Below are positions 33,856 through 41,309 of a stretch of 64,000 nt of DNA, one piece after another. The position numbers and the translations under genes are program-made. The notes under the pieces were generated by a model. It saw only the letters and a program-made list of their open reading frames with translations, made no database searches and had not been told where the DNA came from. The DNA is from Natronorubrum tibetense GA33 (lineage in GTDB: Archaea > Halobacteriota > Halobacteria > Halobacteriales > Natrialbaceae). Numbering within the stretch: the first letter of the stretch is position 1; the number at the start of each line of letters is the position of its first letter. The stretch covers positions 1,469,105 to 1,533,104 of the forward strand of contig NZ_KB913017.1 in the NCBI RefSeq assembly GCF_000383975.1. The letters are read 5' to 3'.

Positions 33856-34638
33856 TTATTCGGCGAGCGAGTCGAACGTCTTCTCGGCCCATTTGACTGC
33901 GTACCCTGGACCGTGATCCCGGTACGCGCTGGTGTCAAGCGCAGCGAAGGGGGCCGGCAACTCGAGTCCGTGTTTGATCGCGGCACAGGCCAACTCCGTC
34001 GCGTCGGCGAAGTCGGTCTCCCCGCGAGCGACGGCGCGAGAGATACCGGAGACGCGGTCCTCGAGTCGATCGCCGGCATCCTGCCAGGCGTCGAAGAGCT
34101 CGGGGTGATCGTCGGTCCAGTCCGCGAATACCTCGCGGGTCTGCAGTCCGACCCAGCCGTCGAACAGTGCCGCAGCAACCTGATAGGTGTCGTTCGGATC
34201 GAGATCGGTCGCCGCGTCGAGTGCGAGATACTCATCCTCGAAGAACCCGAGGAAGTGCTCGGGGACCTCACAGTCCAGTTCGACGAGCGCTTCGGCGATC
34301 AGGAAATCGACGAACGCCTCCGGAGAGCCCTCGACGCGAGCCTTCACGAGTACGATCGGTGGCTCGGTCTGGCGGGTCCAGACGACGCTGCCGTCGCCGG
34401 GCATCCCGATGGTGAGGTCCGACCCCGCATAGCGCGCGAGCAGCGTCGGGGCGTCCGCAGGGAGCCAGTCGGCCGGATAGCTCGCGGGCTCGAGCCTGTC
34501 GACGACGAGGCCGAGGTCCTCTGCCCGCGCAGGGTCCAGCGTCTCGAAATCGCGTGCACAGTCGAGTACCTGTACGTCGGGCGCGTACTCGTTGCGAACA
34601 GCTTCGACCGGACTCGAGAGATCGCGAGCCTCGAACAT
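33856..34638 (-). CDS. Conserved haloarchaeal protein, unknown function
   Basis: A 260-residue acidic, mostly helical protein starting MFEARDLSSPVEAVRNEYAPDVQVLDC. It contains the segments LVVDRLEPASYPADWLPADAPTLLARYAGSDLTIGMPGDGSVVWTRQTEPP and FVDFLIAEALVELDCEVPEHFLGFF. No known catalytic motif is visible; I recall a DUF7089-like name, unverified. Its ATG (34638) shares a base with the stop of the upstream 29-residue gene (TAATG), so the two are coupled. Confidence 0.77.
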   Translation of the reverse strand: MFEARDLSSPVEAVRNEYAPDVQVLDCARDFETLDPARAEDLGLVVDRLEPASYPADWLPADAPTLLARYAGSDLTIGMPGDGSVVWTRQTEPPIVLVKARVEGSPEAFVDFLIAEALVELDCEVPEHFLGFFEDEYLALDAATDLDPNDTYQVAAALFDGWVGLQTREVFADWTDDHPELFDAWQDAGDRLEDRVSGISRAVARGETDFADATELACAAIKHGLELPAPFAALDTSAYRDHGPGYAVKWAEKTFDSLAE

Positions 34639-34727
34639 TACGCGAGGACGGTCTGGAAGATGACCAGCAGCGACAGCAGTGCTGCGACGGCGATCGTGGT
34701 GAGAACGACCTTGGTGGGAGTGCTCAT
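34638..34727 (-). CDS. 29-residue single-helix membrane protein
   Basis: A short gene whose translation is MSTPTKVVLTTIAVAALLSL followed by LVIFQTVLA: a charged N-terminus and one transmembrane helix. Support for reality comes from three points: TATA-like ATTTAAG (34752-34757) sits 26-30 nt upstream, the product is a plausible membrane peptide, and its TAA overlaps the next ATG as TAATG. The function is unknown; it may accompany or anchor the downstream protein. Confidence 0.7.
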   Translation of the reverse strand: MSTPTKVVLTTIAVAALLSLLVIFQTVLA

Positions 34728-35059
34728 ACACGAATACAGTCAGCCGTCTCGCTTAAATCCATCTTTCTCGCCCAATACAGCGAGCGACTCGCCGGCGAGT
34801 TCCACCGCTCGAGCTGCGAACGGATCGTCGCACGTCGCGACCTCGAGCCCACGACGGGAACGCGTCCAAACCGGAACAACGGCAGAAAACCAGTAGTTCG
34901 CCTGGAACGCGCATATCCCATTATTATCCATGAGAGTCTTGGATGACGGGGTTTGCAGTCGAAGCAATGGGGGTCGGATAACGGACCAGAACCGATCAAT
35001 CGGCGAACCCCCCGCCAGACCTACGGAGTCGGGGCCGCCGGCAAACCGTCGTCCGAGCG
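34728..35059. other. Intergenic stretch between the 29-residue gene and oapC
   Basis: Contains the TATA element of the leftward small gene at 34752-34757 and otherwise no supported gene. The right end merges into the 21-bp tandem repeat. Confidence 0.45.
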
Positions 35060-35122
35060 CTACGAGTCGTCCTCCGAACGCTACGAGTCGTCCTCCGAAC
35101 GCTACGAGTCGTCCTCCGAACG
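35046..35122 (-). repeat. 21-bp tandem repeat over the oapC stop codon
   Basis: Three full copies (35102-35122, 35081-35101, 35060-35080) and a partial one (35046-35059). On the minus strand each copy encodes RSEDDS followed by TAG, so the end of oapC including its stop is repeated in frame past the end of the gene. Confidence 0.9.
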
Positions 35123-36151
35123 CCAGGAGTCCGGCACGTCGATGACGTACCGGCCGTCTTCTTGCAGCGAGATGATGTACTCCTCGCGGTTGTAAAGCTC
35201 CATCAGGTTGAGTTCGTACTGCCCCGGGCTAACGATTTTGATGCTTTCGAACTGCTCGTTGAGCTCCGCGCGAAGCTCCTCGATCGACGGCTGGGAACCC
35301 GACGGTTCGCTGACGACGCGGCCGTGATCCGGCGGCTGCTCACCGGTACCGTCTGCGGGATCGGGTGATCCAGACGGTCCAGCGGCCCCCGTTTCCGGTC
35401 CAGCGGCACGATCGGTGTCGCCGGGCAGGTCGTCCGTCGACACGACCTCGCTTCGGGCGTCAGCCTGTGCCGTGTTCTCGCTCTCCGCGAGCGTCGGTCC
35501 GTCCGTCAGCGTCCCGTCATCCTCGAGGGATCCCCCGTCGTCGATCGAATCTGCGGGGGGAGACCCAGAGCCGGCCGCAGCGTTGTCCCCCTGAATTCCA
35601 CTGGAACCGTCGCTCGGGGGTGTCGAACGATCTTCGGGCCGTCGAGCGGTCTCCGGCCACTCGGCGAACTCGCCCGGTTCGGAACGCTCGTCAGGGTCGG
35701 CCGACTCGTCGCTGTCGGGCCACGATTGAGTTGTCTGTTGGGAGTCCGTCTGTTGGGCCCGGTTTGCATCGGCCGATCCGGACTGAGTTCCGGCCGCCGG
35801 TGTGGAGTGATCGTCGACGGTCGACGATCCGGAGCGATTCGCCGCTGTCGGTTGCGGCGACTCCGTCTCAGTACTCGAATCGTCCGATTCCGACGACATC
35901 CACCCACGAACGGTTTCTGCGGCGCGTCCGACGGTTCCAGACGTGTCGGGTTCCGCTGCCGTGTCGGGTGACGCTGCAGTTCCCGCGTCCGAATCGGCCG
36001 CGTTCCCCGCAGTTGACCCGGACGACCCGCTCGTTGCCCGACCGGACGGGGCGAACTGGAACTTGTTCCCGCCGCAGTCGGGACAGCCCGACAGCATCTC
36101 CTTGGAGCCGTCGGGAAACGTGCGACCGCAGTTCGTACATTCGTGTGGCAT
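35102..36151 (-). CDS. oapC: Origin-associated protein OapC, zinc-ribbon
   Basis: A 349-residue protein of the haloarchaeal origin locus. The N-terminal zinc ribbon has CTNC (residues 4-7) and CPDC (about 23-26). A Ser/Asp/Gly/Thr-rich linker of about 230 residues follows, presumably disordered. The C-terminal 70 residues form a small conserved domain (SIEELRAELNEQFESIKIVSPGQYELNLMELYNREEYIISLQEDGRYVIDVPDSW). The order oapA-oapB-oapC opposite orc1 is the usual one. The molecular role is not established. The start at 36151 follows from the zinc ribbon. Confidence 0.85.
   Translation of the reverse strand: MPHECTNCGRTFPDGSKEMLSGCPDCGGNKFQFAPSGRATSGSSGSTAGNAADSDAGTAASPDTAAEPDTSGTVGRAAETVRGWMSSESDDSSTETESPQPTAANRSGSSTVDDHSTPAAGTQSGSADANRAQQTDSQQTTQSWPDSDESADPDERSEPGEFAEWPETARRPEDRSTPPSDGSSGIQGDNAAAGSGSPPADSIDDGGSLEDDGTLTDGPTLAESENTAQADARSEVVSTDDLPGDTDRAAGPETGAAGPSGSPDPADGTGEQPPDHGRVVSEPSGSQPSIEELRAELNEQFESIKIVSPGQYELNLMELYNREEYIISLQEDGRYVIDVPDSWRSEDDS
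35587..35606 (+). promoter_or_regulatory. Weak ORB-like sequence in oapC
   Basis: CCCCCTGAATTCCACTGGAA lies within the linker-coding part of oapC. It matches the C-tract and the CACTGGAA half of the origin boxes, but not the CGTTTC centre. I hold it as a weak candidate. Confidence 0.25.
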
Positions 36152-36164
36152 TATTCGTGTGACA

Positions 36165-36566
36165 TCAGTCTCGAGAGACGAGCGCACTGATGAGCGTTTC
36201 GTCCTTGTGAAGCGTCTCGATCTGGTTCGCTGGTCCGATGACTGTCAGTTTGGCCGTCGATTCGTCGCCGCCCATGATCCGGCCGAGCAGCGAGGAGTCG
36301 CGCGTCGTGGATTTCGGATAGGTCTCGATCTCGATCCCGTTGAACTCGTCGGGGCTGATCTCGGACATCGTCACCTCGATGAGTTTGCTCTCCTCGTCGG
36401 GCGTCAGTCCCTCCTCTAAGATGACGATGTTGCCGTCATGGACGCCGTCCAAGATCATCCGGATCTTCTCCATCGTCGCCATGTTCTCCATGCGCTCGCC
36501 GCTGATCAGGTCGATCTGGACACCATTGGGAGCGTCCGGGTCGTCCGCGTTAGTTGCTTTTGGCAT
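36165..36566 (-). CDS. oapB: Origin-associated protein OapB (DUF2073)
   Basis: A 133-residue protein of the DUF2073 family. Conserved-looking blocks are VQIDLISGERMENMATMEKIRMILDGVHDGNIVILEEGLTPDEESKLIEVTM and the acidic-basic end STAKLTVIGPANQIETLHKDETLISALV. It lies 6 nt after oapA and 13 nt before oapC, so the three form one operon. In archaea this family travels with the GTPase gene next to it. The function is unknown, and no DNA-binding motif is evident. Confidence 0.9.
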   Translation of the reverse strand: MPKATNADDPDAPNGVQIDLISGERMENMATMEKIRMILDGVHDGNIVILEEGLTPDEESKLIEVTMSEISPDEFNGIEIETYPKSTTRDSSLLGRIMGGDESTAKLTVIGPANQIETLHKDETLISALVSRD

Positions 36567-36572
36567 CCTCGT

Positions 36573-37211
36573 TCACCCGAAGTACTCCGCGATGTTTTCG
36601 TACACTTCGTCCATATTCTCGCCCTCCTTGGCCGACAGTGGGACGGTCTTGTGCTGTGGGAACGCATCCTCGATCCGCTTGACGCTCGAGTCGTCGAGGT
36701 CGATCTTGTTCGCGAAGATAAGAACCGGGAGATCTCGAGATTCGATGATACCGATCAGCATCGTGTTGACCTGCGTGATCGGATCTTCGGCGCTGTCGAG
36801 TACGTAGATGACGCCGTCGACATCCTCGCGCAGCCAGTGCATCGCTTCCGCGACGCCTTCGGTTGCCTCGCGGGAGCGACGGATCGCGTCGTCCTCTTCC
36901 ATCTCGTCGGTGAACTCCTCGTAGTCAACCTTGGTCGTGACACCAGGTGTGTCGACGATGTCGATGGTCACCGACTTGCCGTTGCGTTCGATTTCGACGC
37001 CTTCCTTCCGGCGCGCGCGCCGCGTTTCGTGTGGAATGTGACTCTCCGCGCCGATGGCGTCACCGGTCCAGTCACGAGCGATACGATTGGCAAGCGTTGT
37101 CTTTCCTGCGTTCGGCGGACCGTAGATGCCGATTCGTTTGGGTTCCTGTTCCGAAAACAGGCGGTCCGTAACCCGAGAGATACTATCTTTGAGTTCTGTG
37201 AACAGTCCCAT
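36573..37211 (-). CDS. oapA: Origin-associated Era-like GTPase OapA
   Basis: A 212-residue small GTPase. The P-loop is GPPNAGKTT (G1), the switch region contains IDIVDTPGVTT (G3, DTPG), G4 is FANKIDLD and G5 is LSAKEG. The short N-terminal helix MGLFTELKDSISRVTDRLFSEQEPKR and lack of a KH domain separate it from bacterial Era. It heads the oap operon facing the origin. Its link with replication is inferred from position and family conservation. The ATG at 37211 is supported by that N-terminal helix; a frame of 57 nt more upstream is not. Confidence 0.9.
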   Translation of the reverse strand: MGLFTELKDSISRVTDRLFSEQEPKRIGIYGPPNAGKTTLANRIARDWTGDAIGAESHIPHETRRARRKEGVEIERNGKSVTIDIVDTPGVTTKVDYEEFTDEMEEDDAIRRSREATEGVAEAMHWLREDVDGVIYVLDSAEDPITQVNTMLIGIIESRDLPVLIFANKIDLDDSSVKRIEDAFPQHKTVPLSAKEGENMDEVYENIAEYFG

Positions 37212-37388
37212 CAGTGGGGCCCTCCAGCACCGCGGGGTGCAGTTGCGCGTACTACAAACTGAATTCACTTAAGCCTACGTCAGACGTGTATACAATTCAA
37301 CGCGACAAATAGTCTGCTCCAGCCGGTAAGAGAAATCCGGTTGGGCGACGTACCGTTCCGCGTCGGTTTTACTCGTGTACGTGCTCGT

Positions 37389-37427
37389 CGACGTCTTTGA
37401 TGGCTTGAGTAGCCGACGTCTTTGATG
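37389..37427 (+). repeat. Direct repeat in the origin region
   Basis: CGACGTCTTTGATG occurs at 37389-37402 and again at 37414-37427, 25 nt apart start to start. Its role is unknown; it lies outside the inverted ORB pair, on the oapA side. Confidence 0.75.
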
Positions 37428-37755
37428 ACTTTTTCAGTACCGCGTGTGCATGCGCGAGCACGAATGTTCAGTCGTTACGAGTCCGGGTACAACGGTCAAC
37501 GGTTGCCAGTCCGGGTACGCTCGACAGCAATTCGACTCAGGACGAGTGTTGTCGAGCGGTGTGCGCATCCGATCGGTGGTGAGAATCCTTTCCGTTGACG
37601 ACGACTCGAGTCATCTGTGCGAGAGTCTCACAAAATAGAGTGGAAACGTCACAGTGGCAACGATACCATGTGGAGCAATGATATCATGTGAACGAGCGAC
37701 AGGATCCGATGATAGAGTATGGTGAATGGCACCAATAGACGAAGTCATCAAGACA

Positions 37756-37783
37756 CCCCCACCCCTTCGTTTCGACTGGAGAG
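37756..37783 (+). promoter_or_regulatory. ORB element 1 of oriC
   Basis: A C-tract CCCCCACCCC followed by TTCGTTTCGACTGGAGAG: the arrangement of haloarchaeal ORBs, where Orc1 contacts both the G/C-tract and the imperfect dyad. It is flanked by GACAC/GTGTC. Confidence 0.8.
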
Positions 37784-37905
37784 TGTCGAGGGAGGGGATG
37801 GGAGATCGGACGAAATCGATCCCAATCTCGCCGATAGATGACGAGATTGCCTCGAGACCGGAGCGAGAAGGATTCAGCAGCGGGAATTCGACAAAAGGGA
37901 GTAGT

Positions 37906-37994
37906 CTAGTAACTCAAGGCGGTGAGAGAGACGATTCTAGTAGGGACTAGTAACTATAACCACTTTATCTAGTAAAAAATGCGCTTTGCTAGTG
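37906..37994 (+). repeat. Phased CTAGTA motifs in the AT-rich part of oriC
   Basis: CTAGTA occurs at 37906, 37937, 37947 and 37969, and CTAGTG at 37989. Start-to-start distances are 31, 10, 22 and 20 nt, close to 3, 1, 2 and 2 helical turns. The stretch 37950-37980 is the most AT-rich in the interval and a likely duplex-unwinding element. Confidence 0.7.
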
Positions 37995-38075
37995 CTACGG
38001 ACCGTGTTTCTCACCTACTAACTTAAAGATTCCCGTCCTAGAGACACCCCCTCCCCCCACCCCCTCTGTTCTCTC

Positions 38076-38104
38076 GTTCCACCTGAAACGAAGGGGTGGG
38101 GGGT
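38076..38104 (-). promoter_or_regulatory. ORB element 2 of oriC
   Basis: Read on the minus strand it shows ACCCCCCACCCC, then TTCGTTTCAGGTGGAAC, inverted relative to ORB 1, at 292 nt distance. Together they bracket the AT-rich CTAGTA region. Confidence 0.8.
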
Positions 38105-38969
38105 TGGACCTCCTCAAAACATCGTTAACATAGGTCATACACATCCGCTGGCCCTTCCCCCCGTCGTATCGTTCGGTCACTCGCCGACTTACCTACCGAC
38201 TCCCCTGTCGACCACTGATTCACCGATGCACTCGAGTTGCATTGCACTCGCTGTACCATCCCGTTCGCGTTCTTCGCGACTCGTTCGCTCGTCACCGACC
38301 AACTGACCGGTTCTTTCGGGCGGCAGTCACGGGTTACCGTTCTCGAGGGACCATCTGGTCGGTCACCGCGGTCACGTCACCGTTCGCACTTCTGATTTCC
38401 CTCGAGTCTCGTCGCTATCTCGAGTTGTCGACGGCTCCGACGGATCGAATTAGAGAGTTCGTCGCTCTGACTTTCTGCACCAACGCTGCTACATCGTCGC
38501 CGTTCGGCTTCCACATTGCAGTTGCTACACGACTGCCGTTCTAGCTTCCCATCCGATTCTCGGCCGATACCGACCGAACACCGTAGGACTCTCACCACAT
38601 GACAATTTATGTATCACTCTCCACGGTTATCGCCGACCGGTGACATCTCGGTGGGTGTCTGAATTCTGACTACTGGACCGTCGACCTGAAACGTACGTTC
38701 TGTATGCCCCCAACGGCTCCCTGACGCTCTCGTCACATGAAATCAGGCTTCTTAGCGGCGTACGGGCCCGTTCTGACGAAAAATCGCAAACAGCCGTAGA
38801 TGGAAGGGAAGAATTTAATAGCGTGGTTTTCCTCTGTTTCGTTTGCATCAACTGGACCCGGGTTGGGTGCTTGAAATTGGAGGTTGCCTCAGTCGGGCTA
38901 TCTACCGTACAATATTCCTGATTTGGGGTCCAGTCTTCCACTCGAAGTAAGGGGGTATGTATCCGACGA

Positions 38970-40613
38970 ATGTCAGACGACAATTCAGAACCGACAGGCA
39001 CGGAGGAGGGCGATAGCGACGAGAGCCGCGGGTTCTCGAACCTCGAGCGATCCGATCTCGACGACGAAGCGTCGAGTCAGGGACTGTTCGACGACCTTCT
39101 CAGCGGCGAACCGATTTTCGAGAACAAGGAAGTGCTTCGTCCGTCCTATACGCCGCACGAACTCCCCCATCGAAGCGATCAGATCAACAAGATGGCGACG
39201 ATCCTCGTCGCCGCGCTCCGCGGCGAGACGCCGTCGAACATCCTCATCTACGGCAAGACCGGGACCGGAAAAACGGCCAGCGCGAAGTTTGTCAGCAAGG
39301 AACTCGAGAGCACTTCCCAGAAGTACAGCGTTCCGTGTGACGTCGAGTACATCAACTGCGAGGTCACGGATACGCAGTACCGCGTGCTCGCACAGCTCGC
39401 GAACAAGTTCATCGAAAAGAACGAGGCTCGAATCGACGACCGGGTCGCCGAACTCGAGGAGCGACTCGCGGCCCTCGACGAGTACGCGGCCGACGCCGAC
39501 TCCAAGACGGAGGTCGACACCGCGGCGGCCGTTTCCGACGACCCCGTGGAGTCCGACCGGTTTGCCGATTCGGAGTCTCCCGAACGGGCGACTGCGACTC
39601 CCGATGCCGACGGTGCGGATGCGGACGATCAGTTGCCGGCAGCCCATCCGCTCGAGTCGACTCCCTTTGACTCCCGACGCGAGGTCGAAACGGAAATAGA
39701 GGACCTCGAGGCGGACAAGGAGTCCTTCGAGGAAGTCCCCATGACGGGGTGGCCGACCGACCGGGTCTACAGCGTCTTCTTCGACGCCGTCGATTACGAC
39801 GAGCGCGTCGTCGTCATCATGTTAGACGAGATCGACAAACTCGTCGAAAAGAGCGGCGACGACACGCTCTACAACCTCTCGCGGATGAACTCCGAACTCG
39901 AGAACTCCCGCGTCTCCATCATCGGCATCTCGAACGACCTGAAGTTCACCGACTTCCTCGATCCGCGCGTCAAGTCCTCGCTGGGCGAGGAGGAGATCGT
40001 CTTCCCGCCCTACGACGCGAACCAGTTGCGCGATATCCTCGAGCACCGCTCGAACGTCGCGTTCAAGCCCGGCGCGCTGTCGGACGACGTGATCCCGCTC
40101 TGTGCGGCCTTTGCGGCACAGGAACACGGTGACGCGCGGCGCGCGCTGGATCTCCTTCGGACCGCGGGCGAACTGGCCGAACGCTCCCAGACGGAGACGA
40201 TCGTCGAGGAACACGTCCGTCAGGCCCAGGACAAGATCGAACTCGACCGCGTGGTCGAGGTCGTCCGCACCCTTCCGACCCAGAGCAAACTCGTCCTCTT
40301 CGCGATCATCCTCCTCGAGAAAAACGGCGTCCACAGCATCAACACGGGCGAGGTGTTCAATATCTACAAACGGCTCTGTGAGGAAATCGACGCCGACGTC
40401 CTGACTCAGCGTCGTGTAACGGATCTCATCAGCGAACTCGACATGCTCGGCATCGTCAACGCCGTCGTCGTCTCGAAGGGCCGGTACGGCCGGACCAAGG
40501 AGATCAGTCTCTCGGTACCGATCGACGAAACGGAGGCCGTGCTCCTCTCAGACTCCCGGCTTTCCGATATCGACGACGTCCAGCCGTTCGTTCAGGCGCG
40601 GTTCGAGAACTAG
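38970..40613 (+). CDS. orc1: Orc1/Cdc6-family replication initiator
   Basis: A 547-residue initiator. AAA+ motifs are YGKTGTGKT (Walker A), VVVIMLDEIDKL (Walker B), ISNDLKF (sensor 1) and DARRALDLLRTAGE (sensor 2). The C-terminal winged helix (about 450-547) contains TGEVFNIYKRLCEEI and RRVTDLISELDMLGIV for DNA recognition. Between Walker A and B lies an acidic insert of about 100 residues (about 165-265), commonly present in the origin-linked haloarchaeal paralogue. It should bind the ORBs and load the MCM helicase. A CAATATT element at 38910-38916 suggests an mRNA with a leader of about 30 nt. Confidence 0.95.
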   Translation: MSDDNSEPTGTEEGDSDESRGFSNLERSDLDDEASSQGLFDDLLSGEPIFENKEVLRPSYTPHELPHRSDQINKMATILVAALRGETPSNILIYGKTGTGKTASAKFVSKELESTSQKYSVPCDVEYINCEVTDTQYRVLAQLANKFIEKNEARIDDRVAELEERLAALDEYAADADSKTEVDTAAAVSDDPVESDRFADSESPERATATPDADGADADDQLPAAHPLESTPFDSRREVETEIEDLEADKESFEEVPMTGWPTDRVYSVFFDAVDYDERVVVIMLDEIDKLVEKSGDDTLYNLSRMNSELENSRVSIIGISNDLKFTDFLDPRVKSSLGEEEIVFPPYDANQLRDILEHRSNVAFKPGALSDDVIPLCAAFAAQEHGDARRALDLLRTAGELAERSQTETIVEEHVRQAQDKIELDRVVEVVRTLPTQSKLVLFAIILLEKNGVHSINTGEVFNIYKRLCEEIDADVLTQRRVTDLISELDMLGIVNAVVVSKGRYGRTKEISLSVPIDETEAVLLSDSRLSDIDDVQPFVQARFEN

Positions 40614-40664
40614 CGCATTCCGTAGCCGTGTACCTCCGAATTTCGTTCTGCTCGAGACCTTCAT

Positions 40665-40735
40665 CCCTCAGAGTACCGTTCGACTGGAACCCTCCCCTCC
40701 TCCGTTTCCCGTTCCGCTGGAAACCCGTCTCCCCC
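40665..40735 (+). promoter_or_regulatory. ORB-like sequences downstream of orc1
   Basis: Two stretches in the 183-nt spacer behind orc1: TACCGTTCGACTGGAAC near 40674-40690 and GTTCCGCTGGAAAC at about 40711-40724. C-rich tracts flank the second on both sides. The pattern GTTTCCA..GGAAC plus G-string fits ORBs less well than the two boxes in oriC. Confidence 0.4.
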
Positions 40736-40767
40736 GGACTCCCTCTCCACGGGAGTCACCGACGAAC

Positions 40768-40775
40768 CAATATAG
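40768..40775 (+). promoter_or_regulatory. TATA box of the small lipoprotein gene
   Basis: CAATATAG, 22-29 nt before the ATG at 40797, consistent with a leaderless message. Confidence 0.5.
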
Positions 40776-40796
40776 CCGCGGTCACTTCGATTCGAC

Positions 40797-41240
40797 ATGA
40801 AACGACGGGCCGTTCTTGGTGCGACGGCGAGTCTCGTCTCGCTCGCCGGTTGTGTATTCGTCGACGGCGAGGTCGAGTACGAGCGCGGCGAGATCGATGT
40901 CGTGGTCGACGGAGACCCGGTTGACCTCGAGGCTGACCGATATCAGTCCGAACACGCCGAAAACTACTCGATCGACTTCCACCTCCACGAGCGAGACGAG
41001 TACTGGTATATGGAGGGCGAGGAGCCGGTGACGTTCGCCGAGGGGATCGATCTCCTCCCCTATTTCGAGTGCACACACGAGAACGGTGTCTACGTCGTCA
41101 CCATCGACGGGACCGTCTATGATGGCAGCGACGCGGATACGGAACTGACCTTTCTCGTCAACGAGGAGGTCGTCGACCCGACCGAACACGTGGTTCGGGA
41201 CGGCGACGACCTCCGCCTCGAGATCGACACAGACGCCTGA
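40797..41240 (+). CDS. Small lipoprotein, unknown function
   Basis: A 147-residue exported protein: MKRRAVLGATASLVS, then the lipobox LAGC with Cys 19. The mature domain of about 125 residues is acidic and beta-rich (YSIDFHLHERDEYWYMEGEEP, GIDLLPYFECTHENGVYVVTIDG). I recognise no family function. A single gene with its own TATA box, convergent with the signal peptidase gene. Confidence 0.75.
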   Translation: MKRRAVLGATASLVSLAGCVFVDGEVEYERGEIDVVVDGDPVDLEADRYQSEHAENYSIDFHLHERDEYWYMEGEEPVTFAEGIDLLPYFECTHENGVYVVTIDGTVYDGSDADTELTFLVNEEVVDPTEHVVRDGDDLRLEIDTDA

Positions 41241-41309
41241 CCGTCGCGTTCGCCTCGAGTCTCGAAAAAACGGGCGATCCGGGGCCGCAATCGACCCGAA
41301 GTCACAGAT

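Larger units (their letters stand above)
37212..38969. other. Chromosomal replication origin region (oriC)
   Basis: A 1758-nt gene-free interval between oapA (leftward) and orc1 (rightward), the standard setting of a haloarchaeal main origin. It contains two ORB-type boxes in inverted orientation (37756-37783 and 38076-38104), an AT-rich stretch between them with repeated CTAGTA (37906-37994), G/C-tracts at 38045-38064, the direct repeat CGACGTCTTTGATG (37389-37402 and 37414-37427) and the related pair GATACCATGTG/GATATCATGTG around 37664-37690. Short open frames here are not gene-like. Confidence 0.85.

Noticed and set aside
37444-37638. Protein genes within oriC
   Set aside because: Frames of about 60 codons exist, but their composition does not match haloarchaeal proteins and no start signals are present.
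38220-38560. Third hairpin cluster in the origin region
   Set aside because: There are short TTCGC-rich palindromic words similar to the other clusters, but no perfect 8-nt stems in series.
38937-38958. Third ORB just before orc1
   Set aside because: CACTCGAAGTAAGGGGGTATG has a G-tract and part of the dyad, but the CGTTTC core is absent; more likely leader or ribosome-binding sequence.
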